A stretch of DNA of 64,000 nt from Anisakis pegreffii (lineage: Eukaryota > Nematoda > Chromadorea > Rhabditida > Anisakidae): contig JAPYMA010003052.1 in NCBI GenBank assembly GCA_035041965.1, forward strand, positions 1 through 64,000. Reading direction: 5' to 3'. Of the stretch, positions 1-13,400 are shown piece after piece. Under the pieces are notes generated by a model. The model did no database searches. It was not told the DNA's origin and saw only the letters and a program-made list of their open reading frames with translations. The translations under genes were made by a program, and so were the position numbers. Every line of letters starts with the position of its first letter. Position 1 is the first letter of the stretch.

Positions 1-13
1 TACATCTTGTCAG

Positions 14-304
14 CATTAAACCGTCATTCAATTCTAGACAGAATCACGCACTGGCGATCCCAACCGGAAAACGAGACAAGACAGTCGATGGCATTCGATC
101 GGCGTGGTATTATCAACTCATTGACGAATTTTATCAATGTCCCATGGCTTTATTCAACTTATCAATGTTCATCGCACTATCAACATATTCAATATTCACC
201 ATATTTAATATCAATATCAACATTCAACAATATCCCATGGTTGTATCAGCAACAATACGACATCCATTCAACAAATGCGACACCGTGGCGCAAAGAAGCG
301 CCAG
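14..304 (+). CDS. Possible internal exons of a gene entering from the left edge
   Basis: An acceptor-like CTTGTCAG ends at 13 and is followed by 93 bp open in one frame (14-106), coding a polar stretch containing HWRSQPENETRQSMAFDRRG and ending at a possible donor GTATTA. A second candidate exon, 250-304, lies between TTGTATCAG and GTTAGT and continues in phase (1 nt plus 2 nt). The composition is protein-like and richer in GC than the flanks. I do not recognise the family, no start or stop is present, and the same bases also give one unspliced 100-codon frame. No further plus-strand exon in phase was found downstream. It may be a gene end, or nothing. Confidence 0.3.
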
Positions 305-1523
305 GTTAGTACTTTCACATTTGTACTTAGGGACGGAGAATAAAATTTAGACGTGGTCAGTGACCACTTTTTTAATCACTTCATTCTTTTTTCTTTAATT
401 CATTTATGATTATTGTTAATAATGTTTGTATGTGTTGTAAACAATGAAGTATAGACGACAATACAGTGACAAATATTATAGTGTATTGTTCAATGTTAAT
501 ATTGCCGATGATAAACTTGTGAAGGTATTAATGATGCTTCATACGTTTTAACTGGGGGGGGATTTTTAGTACTTTTTAATTGAATTGTTAATGTTATTTG
601 CGTTATGTTACCATCATTGCTTTATATTATTGTTATTGTCACTGTATTGTCAAATGTTGAGAAGTTTAGATCACTTGAAACAATTTGAAAATATTTTAAA
701 CTCTGACGCAGCTTATTACCTAATGGATTTAGCTTTATATCTATTCTTTAATGTTGTGAATTAATTGATTTGTATATTACATACAATGCATATATTCATG
801 TATAGTGCCGCAAATTATCATGTATGTTTTCATTATTCATTTATTGATTTATTTATTCATTTATCCTGAACATTCATAGTTGGTGTTAATATTGTAAACC
901 TTTTTATACGGGATGTGGGTAGGGCGAAGGAGGGATGCGGCACGTAATGACCCGCTTAACTCCGGAGCCAGAGGTAGGGACTTGGACTGGCTATGAATAT
1001 GGCCCATCCCACCTGATTGAAATTTTTTTTCAGTTTCTACACCTCACCATTCCCCCTCCCCTTCCCAGTGTGGACTCTATTACGTGAATTCGTGTTGGAC
1101 TCTAGCATAGATATGAGACTAGCACATTTGCTGATATGTACTGAGGTAGCTGTCGCAGGTTACACTTAACTTGATTTAACTTAGTCATAGCTTCGACTTG
1201 AGTTAGCATGACTGTGACTGCATTATAAGCTCACTGAGCCAAAACTTTGACACGATTTGACTGGAAGTATATCAGATGTTGATTGAGTTGGTGTAGCGCT
1301 TAGCGGGCTTTGACTTTGCTTAGTCAAACATTAGTTACTATGAGCCATATTAGCATGCGATTAAGAGGAATACTTAGCTATCTATGGACAACCTGACGCA
1401 ATATCCTAGTCATGTCATGGCTGAGATTGAAGCTCTCGGAATTGATCGCTTTTTAGAATTAGCGGTATCACATGAGAGGATATATAGTTTGTTGTGGGAG
1501 GAGCTGTAACTGGGGTTGATAAT
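305..1523. other. Non-coding stretch with one GC-rich patch
   Basis: No convincing exon is visible. Most of it is AT-rich. About 900-1080 is clearly richer in GC and contains a short open frame after an ATG near 935, followed by a T-run ending in CAG and a C-rich patch. It could be an old repeat copy; I could not name it. Confidence 0.5.
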
Positions 1524-2800
1524 AGCTGCACTGGCATATGAAAAAAGAAAACTATCCCTGTAAAATTGAGTTCCACAAACGTAGGGTATGAATCGCCTTA
1601 TGAAGATAGCGGTAGGTCTGGAAAGTTCGCTTGGACCACTCACCCGAAGAGTCGAGTCGCTAGGTGGTGACTCGAAGAACGTCTCCCTCGTAGTGCTGTT
1701 TAGTGACAGCTGAACTGAGTTGGATGCGATATCATGTGTGCAGTTAATGGTCATTTTAAAAAAGCATATTTTGATTGCGTGGGTGATCCCAACCCGTCGA
1801 GCTGCCAACAAGAGGGGCTAGGTTTAGGTAAATGCGACAGGCGTTCCCCGCCTACCGGCAGTCTCGGCGAATCGGGGAGAAACAACTTAAAATATGCTAG
1901 CGATATTTACCCGAGTATCGCTAGCATTTATTCTTCGGAACATATTACGGGCGTTCCCGGCCCGGGAAAGGCGCCGATTTGACCGGGGATAGGGAATGCG
2001 CGTAAGTTGGCCTGAGTAGTGCCTTCGGGCATTTGCTCAGGTAACGAGGGTTCCCGGACTCACTGTGCGCACTTTCTCTTAACAGGGGGGAATTATAATC
2101 GGGTTGACCATTGGCTTGCACATATGAAATCGTTTCACTCAGTTCAATGTTGTTAAATGCTCTACAAAGAGAAATCTCTCGGGTGTTTGTGGTTACTCGC
2201 CGAAGCTTATCTATTAGCTAGTGTCATGATGGCATTTATACACATTCTCTGATGCAATCCTTATTTCCCTTGCCAGTGCAGTTATTGTCTATTAAGTTTC
2301 TTAATGACTTTAAGGAATCCATCCGAATGGGAAGAGAAGCATTATGGGTTCTTCAGTTTTGTTTTGAGAGCTACACTGGCATATGATAGGAAGAAAAATA
2401 ACCCCATAAAACTGAGTTTCATGAACGTAGGGTATGAATAGCCTTATGAAGTTAGCGGTAGGTCTGGAAAGTTCGCCTGGACCACTCATCCTGTAAAGTC
2501 GAGTTGCAGACCGGTGACTCGAAGAACGTCTCCCTCGTAGTGCTGTTTGATAACAGCTGGAATAAAGTTCCAATGTTATCAAACGTGTTATGAGGAGAAA
2601 TCTCTCAGGTGTTTGTGGTTACTCGCCGAAGCTTATCTATTAGCTAGTGTCATGATGGCATTCATACACTTCTATGATGCAATCCTTATTTCCCATGCCA
2701 GTGCAGCTATTGTCCGTCATTAGTGCTAATAAGGTACTTGATAACTTTGAGAAATGCATTCAAATGGAACGAGAAGCATTGTGGGTTCTCCAGTTTGTTA
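1524..2800. repeat. Tandem A/B repeat, two units
   Basis: Two modules occur twice in the order A1 (1524-1712), B1 (2169-2360), A2 (2369-2559), B2 (2595-2800). A1 and A2 share GGTAGGTCTGGAAAGTTCGC-type blocks and GAAGAACGTCTCCCTCGTAG. B1 and B2 share GTTACTCGCCGAAGCTTATC and GCAATCCTTATTTCCC. By eye identity is roughly 80-90 percent. In unit 2, A and B are separated by 35 bp; in unit 1 by 456 bp because of an insertion described separately. Related minus-strand open frames in A1 and A2 follow from the repeat and are not read as genes. It is a local direct duplication of an unidentified repeat. Confidence 0.8.
1713..2144. mobile_element. 432-bp inverted-repeat insertion (MITE-like)
   Basis: The block separates A1 from B1, while the paralogous A2-B2 junction lacks it. 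Its ends are imperfect inverted repeats of about 40 bp: the left end starts AACTGAGTTGGATGCGATAT and reaches AATGGTCA at 1753; the right end, read backwards, starts AACTGAGTGAAACGATTTCA and also reaches AATGGTCA (2105). The inside is GC-rich and holds several hairpins: 1894-1905 pairs perfectly with 1916-1927, and CCTGAG (2011) and TGCC pair with GGCA and CTCAGG (2041) around a TTCG loop. ACTGAGTT and ACTCAGTT at the two edges could be an 8-bp target duplication, but they also fit the inverted repeat, so the exact ends are uncertain. No transposase frame is visible, so it would be non-autonomous. Confidence 0.65.
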
Positions 2801-3936
2801 ACGGGGACATATTTGAATACCATTAAATTTCAAATTCATCGCCTCTGTTCGTAATAGTTGACCACTTCCGAGAGCATACGTCCCAGGCCAGGGTTGAACT
2901 GGATGACTGTGGATTGATCTGTGCATAGAGGTTCGAATTTTCTTTCTTCGCTAGAACAGCGTCTTTTCAGGCTTGGAAGGGGATGATTTAAAAGTTAACA
3001 AAAGTCTTTTTGAAATAGCGTTTTCGGGGTGTCATCACGAAATTTTCCCAAACGTTGTCATTCGAGCACCCAGTTGATAACTTGAGCAATTGAAAGTCAG
3101 GTAGCATTCCTCGGATTGTAGAGGAAGCAAGACCGAAGTCAAGCTTCACTTAGCATTAGCTTGACTTGAACTTAAATTACTTTTGAGTTGGACTGAAATG
3201 ACTCCAGCCGACTTGATCCGGGTTCCTTTTCAAGATATTCTTTCTGAAATTGTCCATGTTATTCTGTTACGGATTGGATATGGTGTAATTGGATGTAGGC
3301 ACTGAAATCTCGTATTCATGTGAATATTTGTTTGATTGTCCTATTGCTGTTGTTGCTGTTTACGTGATTATTTCGTGTTGTTATTTATGTGATTGTTTCG
3401 TGTTTTCGTGCGTTCATCACCGTATTCATCCACACGTTGATCATTATCGTATTCTTGAAGCTGTCACGCCATGCACGATGAAGGGGAACATTGCTGGAAT
3501 CGCAAAGTGAGTAGGGACCCCGCATAAACCATCCAGATACAATTCGATATCAGATGCTAGGATCAGACTCAAGTTTGAAGCTTGTGCCTGTACGTTAGTT
3601 CGAAGCTTGGGATGTGGATAGATTTGAAAACATCAATGGTGCGTGGCGCGACAGCTGTATAAATGTTTTTCAAAGTGTTACAACACATTACTCCGAAAGC
3701 ACTTAAAAGGATCCAGGAGCAGTCAGTATCTTCAGTGGTTTCAATGAGTTCAAGATCGTCATTAGGCAACTATTGTAATTTTGTGCCAGTAGGTTTGGAG
3801 GAAACGTAAGAAAATTGACAATGACATGAATGAGATTCTATTAGGGCTGAAAGTGCAAAAAATTATAAGATAGGCAAAATGACACACGTAAAGTGAGTTC
3901 GCAATAGGCCAACCGTCTGATCAGTAATCGCTGTTA
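2801..3936. other. No gene recognised
   Basis: A 73-codon plus frame (3289-3510) is partly made of a local imperfect repeat (GTGATTATTTCGTG / GTGATTGTTTCGTG) and shows no family signature. Nothing else stands out. Confidence 0.5.
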
Positions 3937-4110
3937 GTGTTGTGCGGGGAGTCCCCATCCCCGGCCTCCCCGTCCCCGACGATCTTCGAGCGGCGGCCAT
4001 TTTCGAGGACTGTCCCCGTCCCCGGCGTCCCCGTCCCCGTCTTCAACCGTTTTCGAGCGGCGGCCATTTTCGGGGACTGTCCCCGTCCCCGGCCCATTTT
4101 GCTGTCCCCG
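3937..4110. repeat. GC-rich repeat block with a 67-bp direct duplication
   Basis: This patch contrasts sharply with its AT-rich surroundings. It is built of GTCCCC/GGGGAC runs and contains CGAGCGGCGGCCATTTTCG twice, 67 bp apart (from 3987 and 4054), each followed by GGGGACTGTCCCCG-like sequence. Long open frames on both strands are by-products of the repeat. The left edge, TAGTGTTGTGCGGGG, resembles hAT-type transposon ends, but no matching right end was found, so its nature is undecided. Confidence 0.6.
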
Positions 4111-4811
4111 TACAAAACTACTCGCTGTAATGCAATATTGTCACCATTAGCATAATTAAACTCATTCAGTTCACATGCTAACGTAACAAAAAACAAGCTC
4201 GAGTTCAGGCTAGGTTTAGGGGTTGTTTTATAGAAGATAGACCAAAGTTTATCAAGCACAGTAAACATGAATCGAGAATGTACACAAAAATTTTAAAAAA
4301 CTAGGGAATGAATAGCACATTAACATTATACACAAACAAATCAAATACATGTCAAAATAAGTTGCATATTGAGTTCGTGACACGTTTATGATAGTAATGT
4401 TTCTATATTGTTTGATGTAAAACTCTAGGGATCATGGAAAAAGTTCCCAAATGATAGAATCGGATTGCTGGACAACAAGCGAAAATGAGAATTAGATGAG
4501 AAATTAGGAAAGAGAATCTGCTGAAAGTAGAGTTGAAGATTATTTGGTGACGGTCGATTTTTCCTCTGGAAGCAACCAGATTTACGTAAACGGATGCTAG
4601 TTTAGTCGAAATCTTGAAGCGAGTGATAGCTTTCTGCAGTTTTGGTATACAGCATAGAACGGATTAACGTGATGATCTGACATGAATTCGTTTCCAAGGG
4701 CTTGAAAAACCAACTCTTCTTTCATTGGTTTTGTGAAGGATTACTAGTTGACAAACTTCGACAGCACATGATCTGCGATTCTGTCGGTGAACATGGGATG
4801 ACCTCATCGGT
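4111..4811. other. No gene recognised
   Basis: AT-rich sequence. A 73-codon minus frame (4664-4885) overlaps the candidate exon to its right in another phase and is probably not used. Confidence 0.4.
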
Positions 4812-5040
4812 TCAGGAATCATTTGGGCGGTGAAATGGTTTGTTAAAAATCTCTGGTGAGATATCATGACTAGTTGTTGAAGCAAAATTTCGGCGATTTG
4901 AGACGGCAGTACCAGAGGATGGAGGAGGAGGAGGAGTGATAAGGACTAGTGGCAGACGGGTTCTGCACGAAGATGACCGCTTAGGGCTATCAAGAATGTG
5001 ATCCAAGTAGATGGTTTTGTCGGCGATCGAATCCTCATTA
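4812..5040 (-). CDS. Possible terminal exon, unrecognised protein
   Basis: On the minus strand an acceptor-like TTTTGAACAG is followed by about 75 open codons ending in TGA at 4812. The stretch encodes a polar protein with a CRTRLP segment, a five-proline run and SNRRNF, and its GC content and codon choice look coding. There is no ATG in this frame, so it would be a last exon. An alternative use of the same acceptor starts at an ATG two bases inside and gives a short signal-peptide-like sequence in another frame. A strong donor (GTAAGTATC) near 5876 on the same strand could belong to an upstream exon. I do not recognise the product and could not complete a gene model. Confidence 0.3.
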
Positions 5041-8000
5041 CTGTTCAAAAGTGACGAGCCATTTCTAAAAATAGATTGATCTCTATTGATACATAGATTA
5101 GCTATGTATCCCTGCGGATTAATATATACATTACCCTAACACTGTAGGTATTACCGTCTTTAGTCTACCGGTACTCTCAGGTTTCACGTCATTTTCTCTA
5201 CACTATTCAATTTCTCAGAAGCTCTAGATTCATCACATCATATATTTTATTGAACTATTTTTCTTATGTGAGGAGATAGAGCTATTTTCTTAAAGCCATC
5301 TCAGGTAGCGCAATGGCACTCATTCACTAGATAGATTCCGGTGCTGTTTCTGAGCAGTTCATAGCCTTTCTCAGGTATTGCATTGCGAACTCGAAATTCA
5401 ATCAGAATTATTCCACTTTTGTAAAATCATAACTTGAAATTGTCATTTGAATGCTTGCTTTTTTCATGATTAGATTCGCATATTCATCATCATCATAACG
5501 TTTGCATCAAATTCATTGAATGTGATGAAATTTATTTGGTTAATGGGTATGATGAGTGGTGTATTGCATGAAGCGAATGTGTAAGTAACAGAATAATGAA
5601 TGGTCGTTTGAAACAACGCATTCCACATTCCAAATGTCAGTCTGATGATTTATCGGCTTGTCGATGGGAATTTATTGTGACAGGTCGAACAGAGAGACTC
5701 GGAGAGGTGTGATGTTGATGATCTGCTCAGAAGATAGCACCGGCTGCGATACGCGCCTCTGATAAGCGACCGATCATGGACTTAAACCGCCTTCAGAGCT
5801 GTCCTATCCTCTTCTCATTCCTTGCAATATTTCATATGCGTACTTTCTAGATCATTATTCTAGCACGATACTTACGAACCGACGAATGGACGGACCACCT
5901 TGGTGATAGCAGTAAATACATGAGTGTTTTATCTACGTAAATTATCTCTTTTACAATATTTTGTTTAGTTTATGAACGATTATGCGTACTAATTTTTTTC
6001 GTTTTTCACATTATCCGACTTCTGACTATTCATTATCGTAGCAATGGATTTTGTGTGCATATGTAGCACAGAGCCGAAATGAAACTCCTCTCTCATTTGA
6101 CAGTGCATATTGATATTTCTAGATGCTAACGTTCTGCTTCACCTTTTATCGGCTATTCTGATGGCTGCTGGTGAAATGAAATGAAAATCGGCATGAAATC
6201 AACAGCGATTTTATAATCATTCGAATAAATTTTGCATTATGTTGAATTTTTTCTGATTCGTTTTTTTGCTGTTAATGTCGTGACTTATTTACTCGGTTGG
6301 CATACACGTATGGTATCTCATGAGCGCTTCTTCTCATCCGTTCATGAAAATCTCGAATCTGTCATATATGGTGATGTCGTCCGTATAGGTCTCAACCCAA
6401 ACAGCTACAGAGTTCGTCAAACAGTCAAACATCAGACGAGATGAGTAGTAGCCTAAAATGCCCTAGATCAATACAATTCCTATATTCTTCACGATAATCG
6501 ACATAATTCTAACAACAACAACAACAATTATAACCTATCGATATATCTGTTGAGTATATTGATGGAGTCGAGTCGTTCACTTTAAGCAGCACAATGAATG
6601 CGCATTCAAAAATGGCAATGTTGTCACTCATCTCCCAGTTGAATCAAGCTGGTAATGATGAATATTCATGAGCTATCTATCGCATCTCATCAACGAGGAA
6701 GTGCTGCTATTCGAGGAATCGTTTTTGATAGTCTGTCGATCAAACAGCACGCATCAAGCAAACCATATCAAGCTTTGGACGATATTTTGACAGGAATTTT
6801 TGTAAATTCGTTTGATTAGAGAACACTGAAATTATCCTAGATAAGCGTGATCTAATGCCTACGCAAAGTAAGCTGTTGGAGGTTGAGTTTTTAGATCTGA
6901 AATAGACTCAGAAAAAGCAATCAACTACATGACGTATGGATAGTTTGCCTGGCTCCAAAGTTACGCTAAGGTGGTCGAAAATAGCCACTGAAGTAGGTGA
7001 ATTCATCTGTAGTGCTAATTACTGGAGTGAACAATTTTGTTCGTCATAACTCATTTCCTGAACTCAGCAAATGAAATCGCTCACTGATGGTTTACGTAGC
7101 AATGATTTATGTAAGTAATGCTGCCAAATGAAACAATTGTTATAGTGGATTGAAGAGGAAAGAAATTATTTATCGGAGAGCAACGAAAAAAACTTTGTGA
7201 ATGGAAGATGAAGAAATTCCCTTCGCGTTTGAAGTTATTCATTTTCCCAAATGATAAAGAATCAATGGAGAAGTGAATGTGAAGAGAATGATAATGCTTA
7301 ATTGTCTTTATTGTGCTCATTTTACTGCTATACAAATTGCGCAGCTCTAGGGCACTTCAACCAGCCAGCCGATGACACAAGTAACGACAACGTTTTATTT
7401 GTGGACTAACTTGCTCTAACTTGTTAATATCAAATAAGTTTGATTTGCTATTCTTGTACCATCAATATATACAACATAAGAGAATTGTTATATGGAGTAT
7501 TTCTTATTTCTAAGATATGTTCCACATTCATAAGTGGTATTCTCGAAAACTGAACATCTCTCAAAAACTCTTCAGTGCTCGAGTAGAGCAACACCCGAGA
7601 GAGCTCTTCGAAAGCTTGCTTCTTTTGCTTTTTCGTTTGCTTTGTTGCATAATCTTTACCAAGTGGAAGAATTGAACTCGAACTTCAATCTATTTATTCC
7701 TCATAGCACATCACTAATCTTTATAATTCAGTTTTGACATATAGAATTGATTCTTTTGATATTCTGGAAGTATTCGATTACGAGCTTGCTTGATCTCTTC
7801 TTGAGGCTGTATCACGAAATGAGCCAGCAGAAAACACCTCGATCAGATAATCAGCAAACATTTGAACGTATAAAATTGAGCACTGACTCAGTGTTCCCTC
7901 GCCGAATCGACCACACTTTTGATCTCGCTTTGATTGCTGTGAATAACATGCTAACTTCCCTTTCATGCTCTTCTATCGAGATTTTGTCTCTTGTTAAGTT

Positions 8001-10486
8001 ATGATTCTAGAATCTTTTCATTGAAAATACCCTCATCAAGTCAAGTTTTCGTCGAATCCACAAGTTGTCATTGAATTTTTCGCAATAATCACAGTGTGAC
8101 GCGCGACTGCAATAAATCTAAAAAGCAATTTGTTAAAGAAATTATGAGGTAATTTATTTGCATTTGTTGCATTTTGAAATGAAAAATGTTTGTCACTAAA
8201 AGCAATGAAGAGTTTTCGATTCTGAGAATAAATAATGTATGATGAGATCTTTAAGATATATTCGCCGTCACGAGTACCGCACTAATCAATCACCCAAATA
8301 CTCTTAATCAATGATTTAAGAGCAATACGCCAGAACAGGCGCACATTCTTGGTTCTTAACACAAGAGCGCTTCGAAGGCAAAGACAACTCGTCTCCCTTT
8401 TGCTCTGATAGAACGATAGCAGCAAACTCGATGATCTATCTTACTGCATTTGTTTTAGTAACATTTTTGCTTATTCATTACTGTTTTCCTTATTACTGCA
8501 ATAAATATTATTATTGTCACGATTATGGTTAATTTCATATTATACTCATCATGATTTCGCGTTCTATCTACTCGAATTTATCTTATTTTACTGTTAAAAC
8601 ATTTATAACGACAACAGCAACATCAAAGCCAACTGCACAGCTCAACTGTTACACTCGATGCTATACGCCTATAACTCGTCGGTTTTCAGCCGATATTTCA
8701 ACGCAATAGCAATTTATTCTCCTAATCAGCCACTGAACACCTCATTATCATATACAATTAGCTCTTTATCTGTTGCGTTCGTAAATGATGTCCAGCACTT
8801 CCGATAAATCATTCTAATGATTTGCTGTACTTGCATATTTTGCTTCATTTTTGATCTTTTGATCTCTTGAACTTCATTCGTTTCCATATTTCACATCAAA
8901 TCCTTGGTTGGTGCTATTAATTCGTTCAAACCAAGACTCGAGATTTAAATCAAATGTTTGCCAGCGTTCCACTGATCGTCAATAAATCCTATGTTGCACT
9001 CTATATATTCACCTGTACCACCTATCATTCAGGTTCTTCTCAAGCGCCAGAACTCTGCTTTTACTTTGTAACAGATTTCTTTTTATTTTGAACAGTCTTC
9101 GCTGCTAACTGAATACCTCCGAATTGAGAAACTCAACAGTGCTAAAGCCTAGAAACTTGTATTCGTCGCTATCAACTTTCCTATTCACGAAATCTGACCA
9201 AATTATGCTGCTGAAATTGTTGATCAGAATCTCTTAGCAATCTGTTAATCTCTTAGCAAACCATCACTAATGGCATCATGCTCATCTAAGAAATAGTATC
9301 CGTCAGTACAGTATCAACGCCTGAGTGTACTGTATCAAATTGCTTTTGTTTTTGCTGTCATCATAAATTCTATTTAATGAATGTTCCACAGAGAAATGAG
9401 ACGGCTCAATGATATATGTGAAAGACGAAGAAATTAATTTTTTATTAGTCACCATCGCATAGCTCAAGGACATTCATTCATTCAATTCACGTCGATAAAC
9501 AGTTCGCTTCACTCGTATCATTCATTCGTTTCTCTCAGCATGATGCACCATTGCGCTTCACTTATGAAACATGAACCGCCGCCACATTTCTTGTCTTCAT
9601 GACACATGCGTATGTCGATGCTTGATATATTTCGAAACTACCGTAACCGCGATTAGATTACGTAACAAAACACCCGTTTAAGACAAGTCAACTAGAAACT
9701 CACTTCGATTCCTTATAACTGGTCTGAAGTTTTTCTGTAGATATTATCAATAATTAGCAAAGTTCATCTTCTCTGAGCAATTACGATACCCCATCACTAG
9801 GTAATGTACGATCTTATTATAGTTTTTCGGGATTGCATGAAGATGGATGTGCCGATGTGTTAACTAAGTTTCAAATTTGATTAGGTTCATCGAGCTGAGA
9901 TGTATGGCGAGCCGTTTATGAGTTATGGGATTTGGGAATTGAGTATATTCACTTATTTTGATCATCAATTGATAAAGTTGAATGAATATATGAGGGTGTT
10001 AGCAAGCAACTGGTACAGCTGAAATTACAAATATGGTAGTGAATCCAATCCTATCGTAGTTATGAGGGAGGAGCGCATCTGATAGATCCTTCCTCCTCAT
10101 CTCCATCAACAACAACGACAACATCGAAAGAATTTACATCTTTCATTTATTCATTCACTGTGCTCGTCAGTTATCTCAGCCCAGCCTAGTACAGCAGCCC
10201 AACTCATGACAATTTCTACGAAAGCAAAACAAACGCTTTTTCGTAGTCAGTAACCACTACTCTTCAATATTTCCTCTGAAAACTTCTGCATGTCACTACC
10301 AGCTTTCTGCTTCAGGCACATTTTAAACGTTTCAATGCATTTGTTCCATACATCCAAGACATTATCAATTGAGCATGTGATTATCTATCAATTGTCAATA
10401 ATGGTTTGCGTGCATTGTTGAGTAAGAATTCGTTTCGGGGAACATCAGTCAAAAAAACAGGCAGAGTCAAGAACGTCAAGTAACTT
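5041..10486. other. Long gene-poor stretch
   Basis: No gene model could be built. Weak hints are: a plus-strand acceptor-like TTTAAGCAG followed by an ATG near 6594 and 19 codons ending at donor GTAATG near 6651, with no in-phase second exon found; a 70-codon plus frame at 6232-6444; and an 85-codon plus frame at 7747-8004. Open frames of this length are expected by chance here. The rest is AT-rich with scattered TCATTCATTC-type simple sequence. Confidence 0.5.
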
Positions 10487-13400
10487 TCAATCGTAAATCT
10501 TCAACATAAGCATAAATCTCTCATCACGCACTAAGCGAGCCTCCAGTGTGTAGGAAATGCATAAGTCGAAACAACGAACTTCATCTTCAAAAATCCATGA
10601 AACGTTCATGGTTTCAGTTCTATTCCAAATTTCTCGTAGGCTCAGTGACCATCGACCACCGTCGCAGAAGCTATTTTTCGCATCCGTAAGCTCTAAGGCT
10701 TGAGGCAGTCCTACTCTTTGAGGGCGATACCAATGGAATAAGACCATCTCCACTGTTATTTTCTTTCATTTTCGTTTTCCTTCCACGAAAAATTACTTCT
10801 TCTGAATCAATAAACAGATCGGTAGAAGAATGCGCTCGTCAAAATATATGGATCTAACGTTTCGTTGCTTCCTTCATGAAGGAACTATTCAGTCTTGTGT
10901 GTGATACTATTGTTCTCGTACTCTTTATTATATCATTCGTTACATTTTTCCCCAAAATGATCATACTTTTATATTTATTCCTTTCTGTTTTCATTAACAT
11001 TTGCTTATTTAGTTGCTACTCATGTATTTTTCTACAATTTCATACAGCTAACATTTTCGTAAGCCTGTTGTGATGTCTTGAAGCTTTGTCATTCTTCAAC
11101 CAATATGATCCGCCTTGATAGATTACCTACTGAAATGATCTTCTACTAAGTTACTGGAGATTACAAGCTTACTTACAACCGAAGTACGACCTGTGTCGCA
11201 CCATTGGATAGCTGATTCAGTTCGAGATTCAAGCAGTCGTTATCGTCTGGAAATGAAACTGATTCGTTTGCTGAGAATTATTTATGTATGTAAGTAAGAT
11301 AGTTGCGATCTATCGTCGTATAGCATGCGTGTGTTGTTGCAATAAGAATAATGTCACTGCAAGTAGTAACAAACAATGTGTGTGATTAGCATTAAGCATC
11401 CATATCCGTTCGTGAATGCACAGAAAAACGTTGGTGGAATGAAACGAACACTTTTTTTCGCTTATTCATGCTTTTCCTTGCCACACTCTTCTTTATTCCA
11501 ATAACAACTCGATTCATTCATGTGATACTTACTCCCTCCCTGCCTCCGTCCGTGGTGTACTAATCCAAGTATTGTGAACAGTGAACAACGAAATAAGAAC
11601 AAAACGCTTAGAACGAATGCTTGAATAAATGAATAGATAGAGATAGATGCCTTACGATCAGTAAGTGCAAAACACCAAATGTAATATAAGATGGAATTTG
11701 AACAGAAGAAAAAGAACTCGAAAACATTTTTTTTGATTCGACTGAATTTTTTGTTTGTTTGCATTCATTCAGTCATCGGTCGATTCATTATTATTCTGAG
11801 ATGCGAAAATAGAGTGTAGTTGAAGAATGCTTTTGTGTAGAGCATTCATCAACGCTAACCAATATTAACAGAATACGGTCCGGTTCGTCCACTCAATCGC
11901 TTAGCAAACGCTTGCATTAAAATTTTTTTTGGCCAATTTTGAGCAGAAATTCTTGATCGTTTTCATTCTTCACCAATCAATCAATTACCGTTGATGTTTG
12001 TTCAGAAATGTGTGGAAAACAACATAAAACATCCTGCGAACTTGCTTCTTTCCACAAGAACATCTTCACAAAACATATCAATCTTAGGTTAGCCATTATT
12101 TGGCAATAGATCATTTCACGTAGTCAAATAACAACTGAATGTAACAACTCAATCTATGAGCATTTTCATTCCAGCACTCCACAGTATGGCACTGCAGCGC
12201 AAGAATCCGCATTCGAATTTCATACGACTCAAATAAAATTTCGTCATTCAATTTGTCACATGCATAAAAGAGAGTCTGTTTGCTATCGATGAATCATTAC
12301 TACTGTATTTCACAATATCGAAACCGATTTCTTCCCAGTGCCATTTTCTTCGTGTAGACTTCATCACAGTTAATTCCATACGATCCGCAACGAAATTCTC
12401 AAAGAATGAATCCAACTTGTATGAATTAGCTGTGCTCAATCGAATCATCAAGATTATCAGGACTTTTGCCTGGTTGATAAATTGATGGGATCATTAAGAT
12501 GATTCTTCGTTGATCAAAAGCTTTTCAGTAAATTCACCCCAGTGCTGGAGCCAAATCACCGTAACTCTTCCTTTCAGTGGTTCTGAATTCTCTCAGATTG
12601 TTCGCTCCCAGTTATTGCGTTCATGTTTAAAAACTTCATTCATTCTGTAATTTGTAATCGAATAGCAGCATCATAATTTCATGCATGCGTAAACGTTCTC
12701 ATAGATTGCATTATGCCAGTGTCTGTCTTTAAATGATTGATTATGCTCACTGCAAGCTTAACGTACTTTGTTCATCACTCACCAATCCAAACAAATAAGA
12801 TTTGCGATTTCCATTCAGTCCAGATGCAATCTATTTAATATAATTCAATTGCTTGCAGTCTAAAACCCAAATTTTCGAATACATTTACAACATTTCATTG
12901 AATCATAGAAAAATCCATCGACCATCATGGCTGTTTTTCATGGGGATCGATCGATTCGCTGATTGCCTGATCGTGACGATCGCCTAATATTGATCAAATT
13001 CTAAGACTGATACAAATGAAAACTGATCGCCATCTCAGCTGTTCAACAGTTCAAACTGCTATAACAACTGATGACAGATACGTTAGATGTCATCGATGCT
13101 TATTATTAGTTGAAATATATTTTTACCGGAAAGCAATTTTATTAAACGTTTGAAACTTAGAATATGTTAATGAAATTGACGACTCTAAGAAATTCAGTCG
13201 GATGAAGTCAACTTGAATCAAACAAGCATAGATAAACACAAAAATGCCATGATACACTGTATGAGTGTGCATAAGCCAGCTAGGCAGGCCAATATGAATG
13301 ATGCGCTACGAACAAAAAAAATATCTGTTCAAGCGGATGGTGTTCGCAAATGAATGAATGTCTCATGTGAAATCAACAACGAAACACACAGCAACTAAGC

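Noticed and set aside
1821..2065. GC-rich hairpins as a ribozyme, snRNA or rRNA fragment
   Set aside because: No hammerhead, HDV-like, Sm-site or 5S signature could be matched; the inverted-repeat insertion explains the block better.
1410..2582. Two minus-strand frames with similar translations (GPSELSRPTAIFIRRFIPYV-like)
   Set aside because: They lie in the A1 and A2 copies of a direct repeat; the similarity follows from the DNA duplication, one copy has diverged freely, and there are no splice or start signals.
3921..4268. 115-codon minus frame rich in Gly, Asp and Lys
   Set aside because: Produced by the GC-rich GTCCCC repeat; several overlapping frames on both strands are open for the same reason.
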